A stretch of 64,000 bases of DNA from Saccharothrix sp. ST-888 (GCF_000955975.1 NZ_JYJF01000015.1:16478-80477), one strand, 5' to 3'; counted from the stretch's first letter, positions 8,416-17,846 are shown. Program-made: numbers and translations. The notes: generated from the letters alone by a model not told the origin.

Positions 8416-9534
8416 ATGCGAGCGGCCCCTGGCCAAGTGGTGGCCGGACGTTACCGGTTGACGGAGCGTCCGCAGGGCCGCGGCATGCTCGCCGAGGACC
8501 GGCGGACCGGCGACCAGGTCCTGGTGCACGCGCTCGACCTGCCGGAAGTACTGATACCCGGGCAGCCGTTGGCCGAGCCGGACCCGGCGTACGGCGAGCG
8601 GATCGCCCGCCTGGTGGCGGCGGCGGTGGAGGGCGCGCCGGAGCATCCGAGACTGCTGCGGCCGGTCGAGGCCGTCGCGGCGGAGGAACTGCTCTGGGTG
8701 GCCGAGGAGCGTCCGCCGGGCCGGTCGCTCGCCGAACTGCTGGAGTCGGGGCCGGTCCCGCCGTACCGGGCCGCGGAGCTGGCCGCCGACCTCGCGAGCG
8801 CGCTGCAGGCACTGCACCGGGCCGGTCTGGCGCACGGGAACATAGCGCCGGACACCGTGGTCGTCTGCGAGGACGGCGCCGCGCTGCTCGGCGGTCTGCT
8901 GCTCGGAGTGGCCGAGGAGGAGCTGTGTGCGGCCCTGGGCGGCGCCGGTGACGCTCCGCCGAGCCCGCTCCAGGCCCGGCGCATCCTGGACGCCAGATCG
9001 CTGCTGCTGGGCCCCGGGGCCGAGCGCTGGGCGCTGGAGACCGGCCCCGCCGGGGACTGCTGGGCGCTCGGCGTCCTGCTGCACCGGCTGCTCACCGGCC
9101 GGTCCCCGTACCCCGAGGACGACCTGCCGACCCTGCTGGCCGCGATCCGGGCCGGGCGCCCGGGGCCGGTGGACGGCTGCGGGCCGCTGGCGCCGCTGGT
9201 CGAGCGGTTGCTGCGGCCCGACCCTGCCGACCGGCCGGGGATCGCGGAGGTCCGGCGGGAGCTGGCCGCGCTGATCGGCGCGGCGCCGGAGCCGTACGGG
9301 CCGCGGGCGCGCGCCCCGCAGGATCTGCCGGTCCGTCGGCCGCTGGGGCCGCTGGTGCGCCACCCGGACGGTCCGGCGCTGCGGCGGAGACGATCTGACG
9401 CGGCACAGCCGCACGCGCGGCATGCCGGGCGGCGGTCGACCGTGCCGCCCGCGCTGCTCGGTCCGCTGCTGGTGGGCGGCGTGCTGGTGCTGCTGGTGGC
9501 GGCACTCGCGCTGGTGGTGTCGCTGGCGGGCTGA
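8416..9534 (+). CDS. membrane-anchored pseudokinase
   Basis: A 372-residue kinase-fold protein without catalytic residues. The Gly-rich loop is degenerate (ERPQGRGML), the ATP-binding Lys is replaced (QVLVHALDL), the HRD catalytic loop reads HGNIAPDTV (140-148, no Asp at the base position), and DFG is absent (LLGGLLLG). The C-lobe remains recognisable (GDCWALGVLLHRLLTGRSPY, then RPDPADRPG). A single C-terminal membrane segment occupies about 343-370 with almost nothing outside. I start at ATG 8416, behind CGAGGAAGG; upstream in-frame sequence overlaps the divergent gene. Flanking active kinases suggest it is a scaffold or allosteric partner, which is inference. Confidence 0.88.
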   Translation: MRAAPGQVVAGRYRLTERPQGRGMLAEDRRTGDQVLVHALDLPEVLIPGQPLAEPDPAYGERIARLVAAAVEGAPEHPRLLRPVEAVAAEELLWVAEERPPGRSLAELLESGPVPPYRAAELAADLASALQALHRAGLAHGNIAPDTVVVCEDGAALLGGLLLGVAEEELCAALGGAGDAPPSPLQARRILDARSLLLGPGAERWALETGPAGDCWALGVLLHRLLTGRSPYPEDDLPTLLAAIRAGRPGPVDGCGPLAPLVERLLRPDPADRPGIAEVRRELAALIGAAPEPYGPRARAPQDLPVRRPLGPLVRHPDGPALRRRRSDAAQPHARHAGRRSTVPPALLGPLLVGGVLVLLVAALALVVSLAG

Positions 9535-9742
9535 GCGGCTCGTACGCGTGCGTACCGCCCAGTAGTTGGGACAATGCGACGTTTGGTCAAGGTCACAGCC
9601 AGGTCACCTGGGAGGGGCGAGATTCCGGGCGCGCTCCAGGGCGCCTAACCTGTGCATGGAAGTTGTCCTATCGGTGAGTCAACGGTGCACCGGAACCACC
9701 TCCGTCAGGGTGACGGTGGGCTGATGAGGGGGAACGGTCGCC

Positions 9743-11395
9743 ATGGGCGTGCAGGACCAGTCGGCGCAGGCCAGAGACGCGCAGCGAGTGCTGGTCGGTC
9801 GTTACACGCTGGGCGACCGGCTCGGCCGGGGCGGCATGGGCACGGTCTGGCGGGCCCGGGACGAGATGCTGGACCGCGAGGTCGCGGTCAAGGAGCTGAC
9901 GGTCAACCACCTCCCCGAGGAGGAGCTGGAGATTCTCCAGTCCCGGATGAAGCGCGAGGCCAGGGCCGCCGCGCGGATCAAGCACCCGGGCGTGATCACC
10001 ATCCATGACGTGGTGGAGCAGGACGGCCGCCCGTGGATCGTGATGGAGCTGATCGACGGCCGTTCGCTGGCCGACGTGATCAGCCAGGACGGCACCCTGC
10101 TGCCCCGGGAGGCCGCCGAGGTCGGCGTCCAGGTGCTCGCCGCCCTGCACCGGGGCCACCAGCTGGGCGTGCTGCACCGGGACGTGAAGCCCGCCAACGT
10201 GCTGCTGGAGCACAACACCGGCCGGGTGGTGCTGCTGGACTTCGGCATCGCCACCTTCGAGGGCTCCGCCGAGCTGACCCGGCCCGGTGACCTGGTCGGC
10301 TCGCCCGACTACCTCGCCCCCGAGCGCGCCCAGGGCGAGCGTCCGGGGCCGGCCTCCGACCTGTGGGGCCTCGGCGCGACGCTGTACGCGGCCGTGGAGG
10401 GCCAGTCGCCGTTCCGCCGCACCTCGCCGATCACCACGCTGGCGGCGGTGGTCGGCGACCCGCTGCCGGAGCCGCGCCGGGCCGGGGCGCTCGGTCCCGT
10501 GCTGGCCGCGCTGATGGCCAAGGACCCGGAGGAGCGTCCCGGCGCCGACGAGGCCATGCGGATGCTGACCGAGGTGACCGCCGGGCACACCATCGACATC
10601 AAGCCGGCGCCGAAGGTCGAGCAGCGGATGCCGACCCAGAGCGTCCCGGTGGTGGACCGGCCGGAGGCGGAGGCACCGGCCGCCGAGGAGGCGCAGCCCG
10701 CCGCGCCGACCGTCGCCGCCGAGCCGATACCCGGGCCCGCGGCGGCCACCCCGGCCGGGCCGCCCGCCGCGGCGAAGCCCGCGCGGCGCAAGGGCCTGCG
10801 GATCGCGGTGGGCCTGGTGGTCGCCGCGGTGCTGGCCGGCGGCGCCGTGTACGCGGCGCCCAAGCTGCTGCACCACAACCCGACCGCGCAGGACCCGGGC
10901 CCCGCCGTGACCATCTCCGAGGCGCCCACCGCACCCGGCCCGGCGCCGAGCGGCTACAGCTGGGTGGACGATCCGGCGGGCTTCCGCTTCCCGGTGCCCA
11001 ACGAGCGCCCGCCGTGGGTGCGTTCGACGGACAACCTCGGCCAGATCCTCTACAGCCCGGACGGCCGGATCCACTTCCTGCAGTTCGCGGTCACCGTCGG
11101 ACAGCCGCTGACCCCGCGTGAGCACTTCCTCCAGATGGAGGAGGGCATCACCAAGACGCTGGGCAACTACCACCGCGAGAACCTGGCCGACACCAAGGTG
11201 AACGGTCACGAGGCCGCCTCCTGGGAGTTCACCTTCACCGCGACGGACGGCACGCGGCGGCACGCCAAGGAGGTGGAGTTCCGGGACGACAACGGCACCT
11301 CGTACGGCATCTACGTGTCCGCCCCGGACAAGGACTGGATCACCGCGCAGCGGCGGTTCACCACGGTGCTCAACAACTTCACCCCGCTGCGCTGA
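9743..11395 (+). CDS. transmembrane Ser/Thr protein kinase
   Basis: A 550-residue Hanks-type kinase. Its domain (about 20-275) has LGRGGMGTVW, Lys50 in VAVKEL, HRDVKPANVL (Asp147), DFG (Asp166) and SPDYLAPERAQG, all intact. After a Pro/Ala linker there is a membrane segment at about 353-375 (IAVGLVVAAVLAGGAVYAA) and an outer domain from about 405 (GYSWVDDPAGFRFPVP) that resembles the outer domain of the kinase at 5802: both begin with a D-A/P-GF motif and end with a W-I/NS-A-R-F-T/D pattern. ATG 9743 follows AGGGGGAA. A TAACCT -10-like box lies at 9647-9652. Confidence 0.95.
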   Translation: MGVQDQSAQARDAQRVLVGRYTLGDRLGRGGMGTVWRARDEMLDREVAVKELTVNHLPEEELEILQSRMKREARAAARIKHPGVITIHDVVEQDGRPWIVMELIDGRSLADVISQDGTLLPREAAEVGVQVLAALHRGHQLGVLHRDVKPANVLLEHNTGRVVLLDFGIATFEGSAELTRPGDLVGSPDYLAPERAQGERPGPASDLWGLGATLYAAVEGQSPFRRTSPITTLAAVVGDPLPEPRRAGALGPVLAALMAKDPEERPGADEAMRMLTEVTAGHTIDIKPAPKVEQRMPTQSVPVVDRPEAEAPAAEEAQPAAPTVAAEPIPGPAAATPAGPPAAAKPARRKGLRIAVGLVVAAVLAGGAVYAAPKLLHHNPTAQDPGPAVTISEAPTAPGPAPSGYSWVDDPAGFRFPVPNERPPWVRSTDNLGQILYSPDGRIHFLQFAVTVGQPLTPREHFLQMEEGITKTLGNYHRENLADTKVNGHEAASWEFTFTATDGTRRHAKEVEFRDDNGTSYGIYVSAPDKDWITAQRRFTTVLNNFTPLR

Positions 11396-11489
11396 CCGGC
11401 TTCGCCCCGCTGCAACGACCGGCCGGGACGGGAAAATCGCGTGTTACCGACGGGTACCGCACCGGCGGCCGAGCGCCTAGGCTGCGCCC

Positions 11490-13121
11490 ATGACGGACAT
11501 CACGGCAGACGGTCAGGCCCCCGTCCGGGGCGAGCTGCGCAATCCGGCGGCCGGCGGCGGCGCCCGTACGGTCGCCTCGGCCATCCCGGCGTCGCTGGTC
11601 GCCCGGCTGGTCCAGGGCGTCACCGCGACCGGTGAACCCGAGCTGGTGCACACCACCGCACCGCTCACCGGCGAGCGGCTCGCCACCCTGCCGGAGTCCA
11701 CTCCGGCCGACGTCGAGGTGGCCTACCAGCTGGCCCGGCGCGCGCAGCGCAGCTGGGCCGCGCTGCCGGTCCGCCGCCGCGCCGCCGTGCTGCTGCGCTT
11801 CCACGACCTGCTGCTCAAGCGGCAGGACGAGGTGCTCGACCTGATCCAGGCCGAGACCGGCAAGGCCCGGCTGCACGCCTTCGAGGAGGTGCTGGCCGCC
11901 GCGATGGCCGCCCGGCACTACGGCCGCCAGGCCCCCGGCTACCTGCGCGACCGCCGCCGCTCCGGCGCCGTCCCGGTGCTCACCCACGCGGTGGAGTCCC
12001 GCCGGGCCAAGGGTGTGATCGGGCAGATCTCCCCCTGGAACTACCCGCTGGAGCTCTCCGTCGGCGACGCCCTGCCCGCCTTCGCGGCAGGCAACGCCGT
12101 GGTCAACAAGCCCGACACGCAGACCGCGCTGACCGCCCTGTGGGCCCGCGAGCTGCTGGTCGAGGCGGGTCTGCCCGCCGACCTCTGGCAGATCGTGATC
12201 GGCGACGGTCCGGTGATCGGCCCCGCCGTGGTCGAGCACGCCGACTACGTCTCCTTCACCGGCTCCACCCGGACCGGCCGCCAGGTCGCCCAGCAGGCCG
12301 CCGGCCGCCTGGTCGGCGCCTCGCTGGAACTCGGCGGCAAGAACGCCATGCTGGTGCTCGCCGACGCCGACCTCGACCGTGCCGCCGAGGGGGCCGTCCG
12401 CGCCTGCTTCTCCTCCGCGGGCCAGCTCTGCATCTCCATCGAACGCCTCTTCGTGCACCGCTCGGTGGCCGACGCCTTCCTGGACCGCTTCGTCGCCCGC
12501 ACCGCGGCGCTGCGCCTGGGCGGCGGCCTGGCCTACGGGGCGGACATGGGCTCGCTGGTCTCGCAGCGGCAGCTGGAGACCGTCACCCGGCACGTCGAGG
12601 AGGCCGCCAAGGCCGGGGCCAGTGTGCTCACCGGCGGACGGCCCCGGCCCGACCTCGGCCCGCTCTTCTACGAGCCGACCATCCTGGACGGCGTCACCCC
12701 CGAGATGGCGGTCTGCGCCGAGGAGACCTTCGGGCCGGTCGTCTCGATCTACCGCTTCGACACCGAGGAGGAGGCCGTCACCGCCGCCAACGCCACCCCG
12801 TACGGCCTCAACTCCAGCGTCTGGACCGCCGACCCGCGCCGCGGCCGGGCCGTCGCCGCCCGGCTGCGCACCGGCACGGTCAACGTCAACGAGGCGTATG
12901 CGGCGGCGTACGGCTCGGTCGCCTCGCCGATGGGCGGGATGGGCGACTCCGGGCTCGGCCGCCGGCACGGCGCCGAGGGCATCCTGCGCTACACCGAGGC
13001 GCAGACCATAGCCACCCAGCGGCTGATGCCGCTCGCGCCGGCCTTCGGCCTGGACGACGAGCGCTTCGCGGCGCTCTTCACCACCGGACTCAAGGCGATG
13101 AAGGCGTTCCGGCTCAAGTAG
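11490..13121 (+). CDS. gabD2: succinic semialdehyde dehydrogenase (NADP+-type ALDH)
   Basis: A 543-residue aldehyde dehydrogenase. Visible are the cofactor-binding ISPWNYPLEL, FTGSTRTGRQVAQQA, the ELGGKNAM segment with the general-base Glu, and the nucleophile Cys314 in FSSAGQLCIS, with EETFGPVV further on. It resembles mycobacterial GabD2 and the gene Streptomyces annotations call succinate-semialdehyde dehydrogenase: oxidation of succinic semialdehyde to succinate, linking GABA breakdown to the TCA cycle. Substrate assignment rests on family resemblance. The ATG at 11490 has only a weak ribosome site. Confidence 0.88.
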   Translation: MTDITADGQAPVRGELRNPAAGGGARTVASAIPASLVARLVQGVTATGEPELVHTTAPLTGERLATLPESTPADVEVAYQLARRAQRSWAALPVRRRAAVLLRFHDLLLKRQDEVLDLIQAETGKARLHAFEEVLAAAMAARHYGRQAPGYLRDRRRSGAVPVLTHAVESRRAKGVIGQISPWNYPLELSVGDALPAFAAGNAVVNKPDTQTALTALWARELLVEAGLPADLWQIVIGDGPVIGPAVVEHADYVSFTGSTRTGRQVAQQAAGRLVGASLELGGKNAMLVLADADLDRAAEGAVRACFSSAGQLCISIERLFVHRSVADAFLDRFVARTAALRLGGGLAYGADMGSLVSQRQLETVTRHVEEAAKAGASVLTGGRPRPDLGPLFYEPTILDGVTPEMAVCAEETFGPVVSIYRFDTEEEAVTAANATPYGLNSSVWTADPRRGRAVAARLRTGTVNVNEAYAAAYGSVASPMGGMGDSGLGRRHGAEGILRYTEAQTIATQRLMPLAPAFGLDDERFAALFTTGLKAMKAFRLK

Positions 13122-13206
13122 CCGGCCGGGCCCGTCGGCTCGGGGACGGTCGGCTCCTGGGTGGTCAACTCCCTTTTGGTGCAAGGTGCTTCGAAGGAGT
13201 AGCGGC

Positions 13207-15042
13207 ATGGCGGTCGAGGGTGCGCACGACTACGACGTGGTGGTGGTCGGCTCCGGTTTCGGCGGTTCGGTCGCGGCCCTGCGGCTGACCGAGAAGGGCT
13301 ACCGGGTCGCCGTCCTGGAGGCCGGACGGCGGTTCGGCCCGGACGAGCTGCCCAGGACCTCCTGGGACGCCAGGAACTACCTCTGGGCGCCGGCCCTCGG
13401 CCTGTACGGCATCCAGCGGATCCACCTGCTGGCCAACGTCCTGGTGCTCGGCGGCGCCGGCGTCGGCGGCGGCTCGCTCAACTACGCCAACACCCTGTAC
13501 GTCCCGCCGAAGCCGTTCTTCGAGGACCGGCAGTGGCGGGACATCACCGACTGGCAGGACGAGCTCGCCCCCTTCTACGACCAGGCGCAGCGGATGCTCG
13601 GGGTGCGCACCAACCCGACCGTGACCCCGTCCGACGTCCATCTCCGGGCCGCCGCCGAGAAGATGGGCGTCGGGCACACCTTCCACCTCGCGCCGGTCGG
13701 CGTCTTCTTCGGCGACGGCAAGGACGCGGACGGGGCCGCGAAGGCCGCCCCCGGCGAGGAGGCCGAGGACCCGTACTTCGGCGGGGCGGGCCCGCGCCGC
13801 AGGGCGTGCATCGAGTGCGGCGAGTGCATGACCGGCTGCCGCCACGGTGCCAAGAACACGCTCACCGAGAACTACCTGTTCCTCGCCGAACGCAACGGTG
13901 CCGAGATCCACCCGCTCACCACGGTGGAGCGGATCAGGCCGCTGGACGCGGGCGGCTTCGCCGTGGACGTCCGGCGGACCAACTCGCCCGCGCGGGACCG
14001 GGTCACCGCCGGGGCGAGGACGGTCACCGCCGCCGAGGTGGTGGTCGCCGCCGGGACGTACGGCACCCAGACGCTGCTGCACCGGATGCGTGACCGGGGC
14101 CACCTGCCGGCGATCTCCGCCCGGCTCGGCGAGCTCACCCGCACCAACTCCGAGGCGCTGGTGGGTGCTTCGACCACGGACCGGCGCTACGCCAAGGTGG
14201 CGTCCGCCCCCGGCCGGGACTCCGGGGCCGGGGGCCGGGTCGACTTCACCAAGGGGGTGGCCATCACCTCCTCGATCCACCCGGACGGGAACACCCACAT
14301 CGAGCCCGTGCGGTACGGCAAGGGGTCCAACGCGATGGGGGCGCTGAGCATCCAGCAAGTGCCCGGCGCCGGGCGCGGACCGCGCTGGCTGCGCTTCGCC
14401 GTCACGGCGGCCAGGCATCCGCTGATCTTCGCGCAGTCGGTGAACCAGTACCGCTGGTCGGAGAAGACCATCATCGGGCTGGTGATGCAGTCACTGGACA
14501 ACTCGCTGACCGTGTCACTGAAGAAGACCGGCCTGGGAAAGGGCAGGCTCACCTCCCGGCAGGGCCACGGGACGCCCAACCCGACCTGGATTCCCGCCGC
14601 GGAGGAAGGTGCCAAGGCGCTGGCCGAGTCCATCAACGGTTTCGCCGGCGGCACCGTCGGTGAGATCTTCGACATCCCGATGACCGCCCACTTCATCGGC
14701 GGCTGCCCGATCTCGGACCGTCCCGAGCACGGCGTCATCGACCCCTACCAGCGGCTCCACGGCTACCCCGGCATCAGCGTGGTGGACGGCTCGGCGATCT
14801 CCGCCAACCTCGGCGTCAACCCTTCGCTGACCATCACGGCCCAGGCCGAGCGGGCCATGTCAATGTGGCCGAACCGGGGCGAGGCCGACCCCAGGCCCGG
14901 GCAGGGCGAGGCCTACCGGCGGGTGGCGCCGGTGGCTCCGGTTCGCCCGGCGGTGCCGGCGGGGGCCTTCGGGGAGCTGCGGCTTCCGCTGCTGGCGGTG
15001 CCGGAGGTTCCGGCGCGGGTGACCAGGCAGGGCGGGTCTTAA
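13207..15042 (+). CDS. GMC-family FAD oxidoreductase, ChoD-like
   Basis: The 611-residue protein opens with a dinucleotide-binding VVVGSGFGGSVAALRLTEKG and ends with the GMC motif region GCPISDRPEHGVIDPYQRLHGYPG and GSAISANLGVNPSLTITAQAERA. It belongs to the cholesterol-oxidase-like GMC group that includes mycobacterial ChoD (Rv3409c), which also lies next to guaB3. In the middle, CIECGECMTGC (residues about 201-211) is a tight four-Cys cluster of CxxCxxCxxxC form. No signal peptide is visible, so it is probably cytoplasmic. The true substrate is unknown. ATG 13207 follows GAAGGAG by 6 bases. Confidence 0.86.
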   Translation: MAVEGAHDYDVVVVGSGFGGSVAALRLTEKGYRVAVLEAGRRFGPDELPRTSWDARNYLWAPALGLYGIQRIHLLANVLVLGGAGVGGGSLNYANTLYVPPKPFFEDRQWRDITDWQDELAPFYDQAQRMLGVRTNPTVTPSDVHLRAAAEKMGVGHTFHLAPVGVFFGDGKDADGAAKAAPGEEAEDPYFGGAGPRRRACIECGECMTGCRHGAKNTLTENYLFLAERNGAEIHPLTTVERIRPLDAGGFAVDVRRTNSPARDRVTAGARTVTAAEVVVAAGTYGTQTLLHRMRDRGHLPAISARLGELTRTNSEALVGASTTDRRYAKVASAPGRDSGAGGRVDFTKGVAITSSIHPDGNTHIEPVRYGKGSNAMGALSIQQVPGAGRGPRWLRFAVTAARHPLIFAQSVNQYRWSEKTIIGLVMQSLDNSLTVSLKKTGLGKGRLTSRQGHGTPNPTWIPAAEEGAKALAESINGFAGGTVGEIFDIPMTAHFIGGCPISDRPEHGVIDPYQRLHGYPGISVVDGSAISANLGVNPSLTITAQAERAMSMWPNRGEADPRPGQGEAYRRVAPVAPVRPAVPAGAFGELRLPLLAVPEVPARVTRQGGS

Positions 15043-15058
15043 GCTCGCCGCCAGTAGG

Positions 15059-15222
15059 TTGCACCACCGGGGGCGCGGGGAACGGCGCGATCAGTCCGCC
15101 GCCAAGGTGCATGGTTTCTCGCTCAGTTCCCCGTGTCCCTGGGTAGTGCAACGGGATCGAGTGCCTGGGTTTCCGCGGTGCGTGGTTTCTCGCGCAGTTC
15201 CCCGCGCCCCTGGTGGTGCAGC
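15059..15222. repeat. three copies of a streptomycete intergenic repeat
   Basis: A unit of about 40 bases centred on TTTCTCGCGCAGTTCCCCGC and ending in GTGGTGCAG occurs at 15180-15222 and, less exactly, at 15109-15152, both in plus orientation. An inverted copy runs from about 15059 to 15092. The inverted and first direct copies could fold together. I recognise the unit as a common non-coding repeat of Streptomyces chromosomes. Confidence 0.75.
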
Positions 15223-15254
15223 CTGAGCGGTTGCCGAAGGTTGCTCGGAGAGGG

Positions 15255-15286
15255 CAAAGGGCCCCGCGGGGGAACGGGGCCCTTTG
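15255..15286. terminator. hairpin terminator after the GMC oxidoreductase gene
   Basis: CAAAGGGCCCCG (15255-15266) pairs perfectly with CGGGGCCCTTTG (15275-15286) across an 8-base loop. It lies about 210 bases after the stop, beyond the intergenic repeats. Confidence 0.8.
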
Positions 15287-16070
15287 TCGCTCAGCACGCG
15301 GCGTCAGGGCAGCACCGGTGCTGGGGTGACGGCGCCGGGGGAGGAGCGCCGTCCGGACGGTTGGCTGGTGGCTCGCGCCGGATGCTCGGGTCGGTTCATC
15401 CCTCACGGAGCGTGAGGTGACAACCGTTTTCTTCAAGCGCTCCGAGCGGCTGCCCGGCGCAGCGAGGGTGCGCTGTACGAGGGACCGGCCGACCCCCGCA
15501 ACCAGCATCGTGGTGGACGGAGCCCTTACTGTGCAACCGATTCGACGCAGTTCGGCACAGTCCAATTTTCGGCGACCGGGCTGGCGTACCCTGTCCGCCG
15601 CACGGCGGGGCACCCCTCACGCCTTCCCGGGCGGGGGGTCAGGCCGACTACGGTCCGTAGTAGTGCCGGGCCGAGGGCGCACAGGCGTACGTCGGGGGCG
15701 GTTGGAGCGGGCGGTCGGCGCGGGCGGTGCCGACCTGGACGGTGCGGTGGCCGGGACCGGGCGTCCCAGGTCCCGGCCGCCGCACCTCCATTGGTCAGTC
15801 GTGACCGGAGGCTGTCCCCTGCCGGCCGGTCACTGCACCCGCGCACGGTCCCACGGCGGGCCGCGCCCGGTCTGGCCGGGGGCGGCGGCGCCACGCGTGC
15901 GGGTGGACTGAGGTGAGATCCACGCGTGGTTCGGTGCCCGTGCCGGGCGGCCCGAACCTGGGGGGTGCGAGGCGCTCGTACGGTCGTCCGGTGCAACGAT
16001 TCGCCGCACCGCGGGGTCACGGGGCGGCGGGATGGCAACTGGGTGAAGCCACAGTCTTCCGGCCGCCCGG

Positions 16071-16076
16071 TAGACT
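16071..16076 (+). promoter_or_regulatory. candidate -10 box of guaA
   Basis: TAGACT matches the vegetative TAnnnT -10 of streptomycetes and would start a leader of about 80 bases. No convincing -35 sits 17-18 bases upstream. Confidence 0.35.
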
Positions 16077-16166
16077 CAAGTGCAGACACCCCCACCAGTC
16101 GCCACCACCCTGACCAGGGGCGTGCTGCGCGCTGTACCTCTCGATACCGCTGCCGGAAGGCCGTCC

Positions 16167-17762
16167 GTGTCCTCTGCTATCCCCGACAAGAACGCACACG
16201 AGCTCGACACCGTCCTGGTCGTCGACTTCGGTGCCCAGTACGCCCAGCTCATCGCCCGTCGGGTGCGTGAGGCGCGGGTCTACAGCGAGATCGTGCCGAG
16301 CACCATGCCGGTTGCAGAGATGCTCGCCAAGAACCCGAAGGCGATCATCCTCTCCGGTGGCCCGTCCTCGGTCTACGAGGAGGGCGCACCGCAGCTCGAC
16401 CGCGCCATCTTCGAGGCCGGTGTGCCGGTCTTCGGGATGTGCTACGGCTTCCAGCTGATGGCCGTCACCCTCGGCGGCACGGTGGACAACACCGGTGCCC
16501 GCGAGTACGGCCGCACCCCGCTGGCGGTCTCCAAGCCCGGCTCCACCCTGTTCGAGGGCACCCCGGCGCAGCAGTCGGTCTGGATGTCGCACGGCGACGC
16601 CTGCTCGGCCGCCCCCGAGGGCTTCACCGTCACCGCGTCCACCGACGTGGTCCCGGTCGCCGCCTTCGAGAACGACGAGAAGAAGCTCTACGGCGTCCAG
16701 TACCACCCCGAGGTGCTGCACTCCGACCACGGCCAGCAGGTGCTGGAGCACTTCCTGTACCGCGGCGCCGGGATCGCCCCGACCTGGACCACCACCAACG
16801 TGGTCGACGAGCAGGTCGCGCTGATCCGCGAGCAGGTCGGCACCAAGCGCGCCATCTGCGGCCTCTCCGGCGGCGTGGACTCCGCCGTCGCCGCCGCGCT
16901 GGTCCAGAAGGCCATCGGCTCGCAGCTCACCTGCGTCTACGTCGACCACGGTCTGATGCGCAAGGGCGAGACCGAGCAGGTCGAGAAGGACTTCGTCGCC
17001 GCGACCGGTGTCCAGCTGAAGGTCGTGGACGCGCAGGAGCGCTTCCTGACCGCGCTCGCCGGGGTCAGCGACCCCGAGGAGAAGCGCAAGATCATCGGCC
17101 GGGAGTTCATCCGGGTCTTCGAGCAGGCCCAGGCGGAGATCATCGCCGAGGCCGGCGCCTCGGGCGAGCCGGTCGAGTTCCTGGTGCAGGGCACCCTCTA
17201 CCCGGACGTGGTCGAGTCCGGTGGCGGCACCGGCACCGCGAACATCAAGTCGCACCACAACGTCGGCGGCCTGCCCGAGGACCTCGAGTTCCAGCTGGTC
17301 GAGCCGCTGCGCCAGCTGTTCAAGGACGAGGTCCGGATGGTCGGCCAGGAGCTCGGCCTGCCGGAGGAGATCGTCCAGCGCCAGCCCTTCCCGGGCCCGG
17401 GTCTGGGCATCCGGATCGTCGGCGAGGTCACCAAGGACCGCCTGGACCTGCTCCGCGAGGCCGACGCCATCGCCCGCGAGGAGCTGACCGCGGCCGGTCT
17501 GGACCGCGAGATCTGGCAGTGCCCGGTGGTCCTGCTCGCGGACGTCCGCAGCGTCGGCGTCCAGGGCGACGGCCGCACCTACGGCCACCCGATCGTGCTG
17601 CGCCCGGTCTCCTCCGAGGACGCCATGACGGCCGACTGGTCGCGTCTGCCCTACGACGTGCTGGCCCGGATCTCCACCCGGATCACCAACGAGGTCCCCG
17701 AGGTGAACCGCGTCGTGCTGGATTGCACCAGCAAGCCGCCGGGCACCATCGAGTGGGAGTAG
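16167..17762 (+). CDS. guaA: GMP synthase (glutamine-hydrolysing)
   Basis: GuaA aminates XMP to GMP using glutamine and ATP. The 531-residue chain has the class I glutaminase first (TVLVVDFGAQYAQLIARRVRE; nucleophile Cys92 in FGMCYGFQLM; YHPEVLHSDHG with the catalytic His and Glu context), then the ATP pyrophosphatase with SGGVDS (P-loop) and the C-terminal dimerisation domain ending TSKPPGTIEWE. GTG 16167 is chosen because GGAAGG lies 7 bases upstream and family N-termini begin near here; an in-frame ATG at 16080 coincides with the expected transcription start. It completes the guanine branch begun by guaB. Confidence 0.97.
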   Translation: MSSAIPDKNAHELDTVLVVDFGAQYAQLIARRVREARVYSEIVPSTMPVAEMLAKNPKAIILSGGPSSVYEEGAPQLDRAIFEAGVPVFGMCYGFQLMAVTLGGTVDNTGAREYGRTPLAVSKPGSTLFEGTPAQQSVWMSHGDACSAAPEGFTVTASTDVVPVAAFENDEKKLYGVQYHPEVLHSDHGQQVLEHFLYRGAGIAPTWTTTNVVDEQVALIREQVGTKRAICGLSGGVDSAVAAALVQKAIGSQLTCVYVDHGLMRKGETEQVEKDFVAATGVQLKVVDAQERFLTALAGVSDPEEKRKIIGREFIRVFEQAQAEIIAEAGASGEPVEFLVQGTLYPDVVESGGGTGTANIKSHHNVGGLPEDLEFQLVEPLRQLFKDEVRMVGQELGLPEEIVQRQPFPGPGLGIRIVGEVTKDRLDLLREADAIAREELTAAGLDREIWQCPVVLLADVRSVGVQGDGRTYGHPIVLRPVSSEDAMTADWSRLPYDVLARISTRITNEVPEVNRVVLDCTSKPPGTIEWE

Positions 17763-17778
17763 TCTCCCCCGGTTCCGA

Positions 17779-17846
17779 ACGGCCGCGCCGTCGCCTCCGT
17801 ATCCACGGGAGCGGCGGCGCGGCCGTCTGCCGTTTGCACGGCAGAC
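17779..17846. terminator. double hairpin terminator after guaA
   Basis: A 12-base stem (17779-17790 with 17815-17826) overlaps by two bases a second 9-base stem (17825-17833 with 17838-17846, TTGC loop). The two are almost adjacent and cannot both form fully. Confidence 0.8.

Larger units (their letters stand above)
15043..16166. other. 1.1 kb gene-free stretch upstream of guaA
   Basis: It holds a three-copy intergenic repeat (15059-15222), a terminator (15255-15286), a small palindrome CCTCACG-GAG-CGTGAGG (15400-15417) and a promoter-like box before guaA. The longest open frames (plus 15417-15911, minus 15526-16095) have poor codon bias and no family likeness, so I call no gene. Confidence 0.7.

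Noticed and set aside
15417..16095. Open frames on both strands in the gap before guaA
   Set aside because: Arg/Pro/Gly-rich products, mixed third-base composition, no ribosome site and no family likeness.
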